From assembly GCA_016875515.1 (NCBI GenBank), contig VGRA01000051.1, positions 1 through 10,507 of the forward strand: a stretch of DNA of 10,507 nt, read 5' to 3'. Position 1 is the first letter of the stretch. The number at the start of each line of letters is the position of its first letter. Origin of the DNA: Deltaproteobacteria bacterium (GTDB taxonomy: Bacteria > Myxococcota > Myxococcia > Myxococcales > Myxococcaceae). The position numbers were made by a program, and so were the translations under genes. The notes under the pieces are model-generated. The model ran no database searches, was not told the origin of the DNA, and saw only the letters and a program-made list of their open reading frames with translations. Below, in pieces: positions 1 through 5,468 of the stretch.

Positions 1-331
1 CTGCGGCCTCGCCGGGGGGAGGACGGGGGGCAGGTCCGGGTACGGGTCCCGGGGTTGGCCCGGCGCAGGGCTCACCGGTCCGGGCCTCCAGCTCCTGCCC
101 AGCGTGGGACGCCGCACAGGGGCCGCGCGCAGGTGCCCCTGCCGGGATGACCGTCCCACCTGCTGCGGTGTCCGCCCCTTCCGGCGCGGGCGCATCCGGC
201 GTGGCGGGCGACACGTCCGGCGAGCCCGGCGCCCCGGGTCCCACCCGGCCCCCGGCAGGCTGGATGCCGGCACACCCCGCCCCCAGGCAGCCGAGCACGC
301 CGGACAGTAGGACAGGGAGAAGCGGACGCAT
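1..331 (-). CDS. Proline-rich lipoprotein, N-terminal part (partial at left edge)
   Basis: Reading the minus strand from an ATG at 331-329 gives 110 codons without a stop, continuing past the left edge. The protein opens with Met-Arg, a leucine/valine-rich core and the lipobox-like ending LGAGC (Cys at residue 19), so it looks like a type II signal peptide. The mature part is proline-, glycine- and alanine-rich low-complexity sequence with two cysteines (in GPCAAS and EPCAGP), as in the linkers of many myxobacterial lipoproteins. No domain is recognisable in the visible part. No good Shine-Dalgarno sequence precedes the ATG; a 16-bp palindrome sits 5 bp upstream instead. About three quarters of third codon positions are G/C, lower than in the neighbours, so coding status rests mainly on the signal peptide and the open frame. 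It is divergent from the gene at 512. Function unknown. Confidence 0.6.
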   Translation of the reverse strand, partial: MRPLLPVLLSGVLGCLGAGCAGIQPAGGRVGPGAPGSPDVSPATPDAPAPEGADTAAGGTVIPAGAPARGPCAASHAGQELEARTGEPCAGPTPGPVPGPAPRPPPGEAA

Positions 332-335
332 GCGG

Positions 336-351
336 GCGCTCGGCCGAGCGC
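336..351. promoter_or_regulatory. Perfect 16-bp palindrome upstream of the partial lipoprotein
   Basis: GCGCTCGGCCGAGCGC reads identically on both strands. It ends 5 bp before the start codon of the minus-strand lipoprotein, where a ribosome-binding site would be expected. It could be a protein-binding dyad or form a short hairpin in the 5' leader. It is seen directly; any role is inference. Confidence 0.35.
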
Positions 352-478
352 AGGGGGCTTGCCAGCATGCCCCGTTGCGGTCAACGGCCGGTCGCTGCCT
401 GCGGGACACCGTTCAACGCCCCGGCGTCCCCGTCCGTCCACCCGCCGGCCCTTCCGCGGTCCGGGGAAGGTGACCACC

Positions 479-490
479 GTGTGCGCACAC
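479..490. promoter_or_regulatory. 12-bp palindrome in the leader of the GlsB-like gene
   Basis: GTGTGCGCACAC is a perfect palindrome ending 9 bp before the GGGAG ribosome-binding site of the gene at 512. Its place in the divergent intergenic region makes an operator possible. Alternating purine-pyrimidine runs of this kind also arise by chance in GC-rich DNA, so the call is weak. Confidence 0.25.
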
Positions 491-499
491 ACCTCAACC

Positions 500-504
500 G
501 GGAG
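500..504 (+). promoter_or_regulatory. Ribosome-binding site fixing the start at 512
   Basis: GGGAG lies 7 bp before the ATG at 512. The open frame extends further upstream to an ATG at 359, but only the 512 start has a Shine-Dalgarno sequence and begins directly at the hydrophobic helix expected of the family. Confidence 0.65.
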
Positions 505-511
505 ACTCAGC

Positions 512-781
512 ATGGGACTCATTGCGTTCCTCCTCATCGGCCTCGTCGCCGGGCTGCTGGCCCGGGCCCTCATGCCGGGCAAGCAGGGCATGGGGCTGCT
601 CGCCACCACGCTGCTCGGCATGGCCGGCTCGCTCATGGTCGGCCTGCTCGGCTCGCTCTTCCCGGGGGGGCGGCTTTTCTCGCTCCAGCCGCCGGGCATC
701 CTGATGTCCGTGCTGGGGGCGGTGCTCATCCTCCTGGTCGTGGGGATGGCCGGGGGTGGGCGCCGGCGCGTGGGCAACTGA
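512..781 (+). CDS. GlsB/YeaQ/YmgE-family (transglycosylase-associated) small membrane protein
   Basis: An 89-residue, almost entirely hydrophobic protein with three predicted inner-membrane helices at about residues 2-20, 28-50 and 62-80, ending in the basic tail GGGRRRVGN. The family signature is clear in the first half: GLVAGLLARALMPG followed by a glycine-rich second helix (ATTLLGMAGS). The length matches the family, which is usually 80-90 residues. Proteins of this family (Pfam Transgly_assoc) are widespread and often stress-induced, but their biochemical activity is not established and the name does not imply transglycosylase activity. The GGGAG site 7 bp upstream supports the ATG at 512. 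The RDD gene follows 68 bp downstream on the same strand and could be co-transcribed, though a promoter-like sequence lies between them. Confidence 0.9.
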   Translation: MGLIAFLLIGLVAGLLARALMPGKQGMGLLATTLLGMAGSLMVGLLGSLFPGGRLFSLQPPGILMSVLGAVLILLVVGMAGGGRRRVGN

Positions 782-799
782 GCGGCTGCGGCCGGTTTC

Positions 800-828
800 T
801 TGCGGGCGGGAGCCAGCGGGTCTGTAGT
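800..828 (+). promoter_or_regulatory. Possible sigma-70-type promoter for the RDD gene
   Basis: TTGCGG (800-805) and TGTAGT (823-828) are separated by 17 bp, matching the -35/-10 layout with 3-4 of 6 consensus bases in each box. Transcription would begin near 835, giving a leader of about 15 bases to the TTG start, or a leaderless message from the GTG at 835. It is judged by eye only. Confidence 0.3.
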
Positions 829-849
829 TGCCCCGTGCTCCCGACCGGG

Positions 850-1761
850 TTGTCCACCTCCTGCTTCCGCTGCGGCCAGCCGCTCGCTGGCGCGGGCGAG
901 TGCGCCACCTGCCATGGGCCGCCGCTGCACGAGCGCGAGACACCCCGGCTGCTCGCGCGGGAGATTTCCCTGGACCGCCGCAAGAACCGCGAGAGCCCCG
1001 CCGTTCCCCTGCCTGCCCCGGGGCCCAACAGCCACCCCATGGAACCCGCGCCGCCGGTGGCGCGCCGGGCGGAACCCCCGGGGCACCGCGCCACCTTGAA
1101 GTACGGCCAGCGCGCGCTCGTCACCGAGTCCGATGTCTCCATCCAGTGGGTGGACGACGAGGAGGAGCTGGTGTTCCAGCTGCTCTCCACGCCGCGGGAG
1201 GGCACCCCCACGGCCCCCGTAGTGGCCGTGCTGCCGGCCGAGGAGCTGACGGTGGACGACGTGCTCCCGGCCGCATTGCCGCGCCCCACCCGCGACATCC
1301 CCGCCCGCCCCGCGGCGCCCTGGAAGCGGCTGGTCGCCTTCTTCCTGGACGTGGCGCTGCTCGCGGGGTCAGTGGCGCTGCTGCTGGTGCTGGCCTCCAG
1401 GGCGGCCGGGCTGCGCCCCTCCTGGCTGCAGGCGGCCCCGGTGGTCATCAAGCCCACGCTCGCGCTGTTCTGCATGCTGGCCACCATCTACGCGAGCGCG
1501 TTCGCCATGCTCTGGAGCGGCCGCACGCTGGGCTTCCGGCTGTGCGGGCTGCACCTGGTGGACGGGACGGGCCAGCCGCCGAGCGCGGCCCGGGCCGGCA
1601 CCCGGCTGCTGCTCTCGCTGGTCTCCGCGCTGCCGCTGCTGGCGGGCTACTGGCTGGCGCTGTGGGACGCGGAGGGCCAGGCCTTCCACGACCGGCTCAC
1701 GAAGACGTGGGTCGTGGAGCTGGTGCCGCCGCCGCCGCGTTCCGCGCGCGGACGGCGCTGA
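850..1761 (+). CDS. RDD-family membrane protein with N-terminal zinc ribbon
   Basis: A 303-residue protein if it starts at the TTG at 850. Residues 5-21 hold CFRC and CATC, two CxxC knuckles nine residues apart, forming a zinc-ribbon-like motif. A proline- and acid-rich cytoplasmic linker follows to about residue 155. The C-terminal RDD domain starts at PWKRLVAFFLD, with the hallmark Arg160 and Asp167. It has three hydrophobic helices, the family loop GRTLGFRLCGLHLVD, and the terminal HDRLTKTWVV (His280-Asp281). RDD proteins are integral inner-membrane proteins. Some members act in ion transport, but most, like this one, have no known substrate. The start is uncertain: an in-frame GTG at 835 is possible and neither has a strong ribosome-binding site. 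The 850 start was chosen because the protein then opens immediately before the zinc ribbon. The 3' end overlaps the convergent synthetase gene by 65 bp. Confidence 0.88.
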   Translation: MSTSCFRCGQPLAGAGECATCHGPPLHERETPRLLAREISLDRRKNRESPAVPLPAPGPNSHPMEPAPPVARRAEPPGHRATLKYGQRALVTESDVSIQWVDDEEELVFQLLSTPREGTPTAPVVAVLPAEELTVDDVLPAALPRPTRDIPARPAAPWKRLVAFFLDVALLAGSVALLLVLASRAAGLRPSWLQAAPVVIKPTLALFCMLATIYASAFAMLWSGRTLGFRLCGLHLVDGTGQPPSAARAGTRLLLSLVSALPLLAGYWLALWDAEGQAFHDRLTKTWVVELVPPPPRSARGRR

Positions 1762-3247
1762 CCAGCTCCGGCTTCACCACCTTGCCGAGCGCGTTGCGCG
1801 GCAGCTCCTCGAAGCAGAGCACCTGCCTGGGGACCTTGTACGTGGCCACGCGCCCCTTCGCCCACTCGCGCAGCGCCGCCTCCTCGCACGCCGCCGCCTG
1901 CCCGGGCCGTGGCACCACGCACGCCACCACCCGGTCCCCCCACGTCTCGTCCGGCAGCCCCACCACGGCCACCTCCGCCACGGCGGGGTGCTCGCGCAGC
2001 AGCTCCTCCAGCTCCAGCGCGCTCAGCTTGAAGCCACCGCTCTTGAGCACGTCCACGGAGGTCCGGCCGAGGATGCGCACCGAGCCGTCCTCGCCGCGCT
2101 GCACCGTGTCCCCGGTGCGGAACCAGCGGCGCCCGCCCGCCTCGGCGAAGGCGGCGGCGGTGGCCTCCGCCCTGCGGTGATACCCCGCGAAGAGGCAGGG
2201 GCCCGTCACCTGGAGCTCCCCCACCTCGGCCAGAGCGCCGGACTCGTCCACCACCCGGAGCTCCACGCCCGGCAGCGGGTGGCCCACATGGCCCGGCAAC
2301 CGCCCGGCCGGGTCCAACGGGTTGGAGAGCACCGCGCCCAGCTCCGTCATGCCGTAGCGCTCCAGCGGGAGGGCCCCGGTGAGCGCCCGCCATCGCGCCG
2401 CCACGGAGACCGGCAGCGCCGCGCTGCCGCTGGTGGAGAGCCTCAGGTTGGACGCGGCGCGGGTCCACCGCTGCTGCGCGTCCGCGTCCGCGGCGTCCAA
2501 GGCGGCGAGCAGCTTGGCGTAGAGGGTGGGGACCGCCATGAACACGGTGCTGTCTGCCAGCGCGTCCCACGCGGCGGCCGCGCCGAAGGTGGGCATCATC
2601 CGGGCGGTCCCCCCCACCCCGAGCACGTTCAGCAGCGCAATGGCCAGCCCGTGGACGTGGTGGAGCGGCAGGCAGTGCAGGAGCACGTCGGAGGCGGCCA
2701 TCCCCCATGCCTCGGCAAGGGAGGCCTGCTGCCAGGACAGGTTCCCGTGCGTCACCACCGCCCCCTTGGGCTTGCCGGTGGTGCCGCTCGTGTAGATCTG
2801 CAGCGCGGCCGCGCCGGGGAGCAGCCCGGGCAGGGTGTCCGCCGGGGTCCCGTGCAGGAGGTCCTCGAGCACCAGCAGCCGCCGGGTGGACGCCTCGGGC
2901 GGCAGCGTGGCGCGCAGCGCGCGGGAGACGAGCACCGTGCGCACCTCGCCGTCCTTAAGGAACCACGCCACCTCCGGCGCCGGGTGCAGCGGGGACAGGA
3001 CCAGCCCACACGCCCCGGAAAGGAACGCGCCGTAGAGCCCCGCCACGAACGCCGCCCCCGGCTCGGCCAGCAGCGCCACCCGCTCGCCTTCCAGCGACGC
3101 ACGGCCCTCCAGCAGCGCCGCAGCCACAGCCCGGGAGCTGCGAACCAGCGCGCTGTACGGGTGGGCGCCGTGCGCGTCCAGCACGGCAGGACGGAAGGAC
3201 GGGGCGAGCGCGAGCCAGCGCTCGAGCAGGGGCGAACCGTGGGACAT
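1697..3247 (-). CDS. Malonyl-CoA synthetase-like AMP-forming acyl-CoA ligase (ACSF3/MatB type)
   Basis: A 516-residue member of the ANL adenylating enzymes, full length for its class (about 500). Core motifs are in order: phosphate loop YTSGTTGKPKG (152-162), GSAALP (274-279), ERYGMTE (296-302), FRTGD with Asp380, hinge region GRTSVDVLKSGGFKLSALE (394-412), and PRNALGK with catalytic Lys489. The hinge block and the ERYGMTE and LPGHVGHPLPGV segments closely match human ACSF3 and bacterial MatB, which make malonyl-CoA (or methylmalonyl-CoA) from the free acid, ATP and CoA. The protein has no signal peptide and should be cytoplasmic. The product could feed fatty acid or polyketide synthesis or clear free malonate. 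The frame is open further upstream, but the ATG at 3247 starts where family homology starts; its ribosome-binding site is weak. The C-terminal tail after about residue 500 is Ala/Pro low complexity and overlaps the RDD gene. Another short or branched acid substrate cannot be excluded. Confidence 0.93.
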   Translation of the reverse strand: MSHGSPLLERWLALAPSFRPAVLDAHGAHPYSALVRSSRAVAAALLEGRASLEGERVALLAEPGAAFVAGLYGAFLSGACGLVLSPLHPAPEVAWFLKDGEVRTVLVSRALRATLPPEASTRRLLVLEDLLHGTPADTLPGLLPGAAALQIYTSGTTGKPKGAVVTHGNLSWQQASLAEAWGMAASDVLLHCLPLHHVHGLAIALLNVLGVGGTARMMPTFGAAAAWDALADSTVFMAVPTLYAKLLAALDAADADAQQRWTRAASNLRLSTSGSAALPVSVAARWRALTGALPLERYGMTELGAVLSNPLDPAGRLPGHVGHPLPGVELRVVDESGALAEVGELQVTGPCLFAGYHRRAEATAAAFAEAGGRRWFRTGDTVQRGEDGSVRILGRTSVDVLKSGGFKLSALELEELLREHPAVAEVAVVGLPDETWGDRVVACVVPRPGQAAACEEAALREWAKGRVATYKVPRQVLCFEELPRNALGKVVKPELVSAVRARNAAAAAPAPRPTSS

Positions 3248-4005
3248 GCCCGGGTCCGTAACACGCCCATCCGGTCCGCGAGAAACCGTCCCGGCGGCCG
3301 GACGTTCTGGGCGCTGCACACACCGCGGAGCATCCGGAACGGGGCTGCGCCCGTGCCCCGACATCCCCTGGAGCGCTGGCCGACTTTGCGCCGGATGGGC
3401 CGTACCCGCGCACACAGCGACTACCGGCAACTGCCCTCCCGCGGGCACCGCACCCGCTGCGGAGACGCACCGCTCACCCGGCCACCGGTCCACTCCCGTC
3501 TTGCCGTGGCACGCTCGGCGACGCCGGGTCCAATCCCGGGTCGGGCCCAGCAGACGCCCGCCAGCCTCCCCCTCGTCTGCCTGCCCCCGGCCCCGAAGGC
3601 CTTCCGGGGTCCTGCGCCGCGCAGAACCTCCGGCCCGGGCTGCCGCTTCAGCATGAAGCGCATCGCCACACCGTCACCTGGGGCGAGGACGGCACGACAT
3701 GGGCCGCCCCTCTCTGGCCATCACCCTCGGCGCCGCAAGACCGCTCCCCTACCGCAAGGACGCTGCCCTGGGCAGCTCCCGCTCGGAGCGCCGCCGCCGT
3801 CCCGTGCACGCAAGCCCCGTGCGCACGTTCGGCCCCCGCTTTCGAGCGCCCCCCTGGGGCCGCTCGCCTCGGCTGACCCCACCCGGGCCGCGCCGGCATC
3901 GTCCCCCAGAGCCAGGCAACACCCACGGCCCCGTCGAACGTTCACCTCCACCCGCCCACCCGCCTGCGCCGCGGTCCGCGCCCGCTGCTACGGTGAAGGC
4001 CCCCC
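3248..4005. other. 758-bp divergent intergenic region without a convincing gene
   Basis: Open frames here on both strands translate to Arg/Pro/Ala-rich sequence with no signal peptide, domain or ribosome-binding site, so none is called. The region should hold the promoters of the minus-strand synthetase (start 3247) and the plus-strand exported protein (start 4006), but I could not pick either with confidence. The last 105 bases before 4006 are C-rich and G-poor on the plus strand (54 C, 26 G). Short dyads occur, such as an 8-bp palindrome at 3936-3943 and an imperfect one at 3591-3609. No tRNA or other RNA gene is evident. Confidence 0.6.
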
Positions 4006-5403
4006 ATGCTCACCGCGCTCGCCCTGTCCTCCCTGCTCGCCGCCGCGCCCGCGCCCCCCCGCGCCCACCCGGCGGCAGACGGCTGGGCCCACGCCCCGCG
4101 GCTGGATGCCCTGTCCGGTCTGGGCGAGTTCTCGCGCGTGGCCGGTAAGTCCTCGGCCCTGCTGCGCAGCGCCGTCTTCAGCGAGGAACTCCTGCCGCTG
4201 CTGCAACTGGACCTGACGGACGCCCGGGGGCTGACCGCCGCGGGGCTGGACGTGGCGGCGCCCTTCACCACGAGCCTGCTGCCGGCAGGGCGGGTGGCCT
4301 GCTTCGGGCTCTCGGACCCTGCCGCCTTCCGGGCGCGCGCGGAGGCCGCGCTCCGCCAGGAGGGGCCACCCTGGAACGGAACCCTGCCCGGCATCACCTC
4401 GTCCGCCGCCCTGCGCGGGGCCGAGCCCGGGCTCGGCTACGTGCTGAAGGGGAAGACTGCCTGCATCGCCAGCGCCCCCCGCGCAGGAGGCGCCGCCCTC
4501 CTCAAGTCCACGGCGAAGCTGCTGGGGACCACGCCCCCTCCCCCCGGCTGGAAGGAGGGAAAGGGGCTCCCCGGTGACTTCTTCCTGGGGACGAAGGATG
4601 GCGCGGTGATGGCCCTGCGCGCCTCTGCGGCGGGGCTCTCCGTGGAAGGCCGCGCAGGGGAGCTCCCCGGTGGGGTGCCCGGCCCGCTCGGTGCAGGCGA
4701 AAGCCCGTACGCCAGCCTCACCCGCACGGGCCCCGCGCTGCTGCGCGCCCGCCTGGAGCCGGGCCGCACCGGCGCCCACGCCCGCGCGCTGGCCTCCACC
4801 CTGGCCCGCGCCTGCCGCGAGTGCGACGGTCGCGCCGTGGACCGCGCCCTGGAGACGCTGGCCCCGCTGCTGACCGGCCAGGTGCTGCTGCACGTGGAGG
4901 GGTTCCGGCTGAAGCCCCCGCCGCGCACCCACCTCGCCCGTTACTTCGCCCTCCGCCACGCGTGGGTCGCCGAGGTGAAGGACGCGGCGGCGGCAGCCCG
5001 GGCCCTGGAGGCGCTCGGGGCAGCGCGCGGGCTGCGGCGCGCCGGCGGCGGCGTCGTGCTCCCCACCCCGGATGGAGAGGTGCAGGTGGGGCTCTCGGGA
5101 AACCACCTCTACGTCGCCAACGACGGCGGGGCGCGCCAGTCGGTGCTCTCTGCCCTGCCGGGGGCACGGGCGGGACAGCTCCCCCACGGGCTCGTGGCGG
5201 AGCTGGAGGCGCCCTCGCTGGGCAAGGCGCTCGGCGGCGTCTCGGTGCTGGACGCCGTGGGCAACGCCGAGGCCGCGGGCTTCTTCGCCCTGGCGCTGGA
5301 GGTTGGGCCGCTGCTCCGGTCCTCGGGGACGCTGTCCGGCCATGCCGACCGGTCCGGGGGCGGCCAACGCTTCCACCTGGAGTGGCCGCTCGCCCCCCGG
5401 TAG
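4006..5403 (+). CDS. Predicted exported protein of unknown function with two similar halves
   Basis: A 465-residue protein with an ATG 6 bp after GGTGAAGG (3992-3999), a good ribosome-binding site. The N-terminus (LTALALSSLLAAAPAP) resembles a Sec signal peptide cleaved near residue 14-16, though it lacks a basic n-region. I recognise no catalytic motif or named domain. The body alternates predicted beta strands and Ala-rich helices. Two segments look alike: residues 96-172 (VACFGLSDPAAF, then GYVLKGKTACIAS) and 318-383 (HAWVAEVKDAAA, then VGLSGNHLYVAND). Each has a strand, an Asp, an Ala-rich helix, more strands, and a final helix. The layout is reminiscent of DUF3352-type periplasmic proteins, a weak comparison. 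Two cysteines at 270 and 273 (ACREC) could form a disulfide or bind metal. The giant lipoprotein begins 65 bp downstream, so a shared envelope role is possible. Confidence 0.85.
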   Translation: MLTALALSSLLAAAPAPPRAHPAADGWAHAPRLDALSGLGEFSRVAGKSSALLRSAVFSEELLPLLQLDLTDARGLTAAGLDVAAPFTTSLLPAGRVACFGLSDPAAFRARAEAALRQEGPPWNGTLPGITSSAALRGAEPGLGYVLKGKTACIASAPRAGGAALLKSTAKLLGTTPPPPGWKEGKGLPGDFFLGTKDGAVMALRASAAGLSVEGRAGELPGGVPGPLGAGESPYASLTRTGPALLRARLEPGRTGAHARALASTLARACRECDGRAVDRALETLAPLLTGQVLLHVEGFRLKPPPRTHLARYFALRHAWVAEVKDAAAAARALEALGAARGLRRAGGGVVLPTPDGEVQVGLSGNHLYVANDGGARQSVLSALPGARAGQLPHGLVAELEAPSLGKALGGVSVLDAVGNAEAAGFFALALEVGPLLRSSGTLSGHADRSGGGQRFHLEWPLAPR

Positions 5404-5449
5404 CCCCGGATTCGCGCTCGACCGGTCCCCTCACCTATTCTCCGGGGCT
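5402..5449. repeat. 9-bp inverted repeat between the two right-hand genes
   Basis: AGCCCCGGA (5402-5410) and TCCGGGGCT (5441-5449) are exact reverse complements 30 bp apart. A perfect 8-bp palindrome, GACCGGTC (5420-5427), sits between them. The left arm overlaps the stop codon of the upstream gene and the right arm ends 9 bp before the GGAGGA site of the lipoprotein. No T-run follows, so it is not a typical intrinsic terminator. A hairpin or operator is possible. Confidence 0.35.
5436..5441 (+). promoter_or_regulatory. Possible -10 element for the FN3 lipoprotein
   Basis: TATTCT is one of the few AT-rich hexamers nearby and lies 28 bp before the GTG start, so transcription would begin near 5447-5449 with a leader of about 20 bases. 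No convincing -35 box is found at 16-18 bp, so the promoter call is weak; read-through from the upstream gene is equally possible. Confidence 0.25.
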
Positions 5450-5458
5450 GCCCCACTC

Positions 5459-5464
5459 GGAGGA
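5459..5464 (+). promoter_or_regulatory. Ribosome-binding site fixing the GTG start at 5469
   Basis: GGAGGA, a near-perfect Shine-Dalgarno sequence, lies 4 bp before the GTG at 5469. That start opens directly into a lipoprotein signal peptide, so sequence and protein evidence agree on a non-ATG start. Confidence 0.75.
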
Positions 5465-5468
5465 CCCC

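Noticed and set aside
828..2180. Plus-strand open frame of 450 codons overlapping the RDD gene
   Set aside because: Out-of-frame shadow of the RDD gene, with Ala/Gly/Arg-rich translation and no membrane segments or motifs.
3524..3539. tRNA-like T-arm: a 5-bp stem CCGGG/CCCGG around the loop TCCAAT
   Set aside because: The loop is 6 rather than 7 bases and lacks the TTC start, and no acceptor, D-arm or anticodon arm can be folded at the right distances on either strand.
3591..3609. Imperfect dyad (CCCCGAAGG then CCTTCCGGGG) as a terminator
   Set aside because: There is no loop between the arms, one base is bulged, no T-run follows, and no gene ends next to it.
3936..3943. GAACGTTC palindrome as a possible SOS (LexA) box
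   Set aside because: Known boxes with GAAC/GTTC half sites need a spacer between them; here the half sites abut, and an 8-bp palindrome is common by chance.
3989..3994. TACGGT as a -10 element for the gene at 4006
   Set aside because: It overlaps the GGTGAAGG ribosome-binding site and would leave a leader of only a few bases, so the two readings conflict; the ribosome-binding site is the better supported one.
1988..4216. Long plus-strand open frame of 742 codons across the synthetase gene and the gap
   Set aside because: It is antisense to the well-supported synthetase, is rich in Arg, Gln, His and Pro, and shows no domain; in the gap it is Arg/Pro-rich without a ribosome-binding site.
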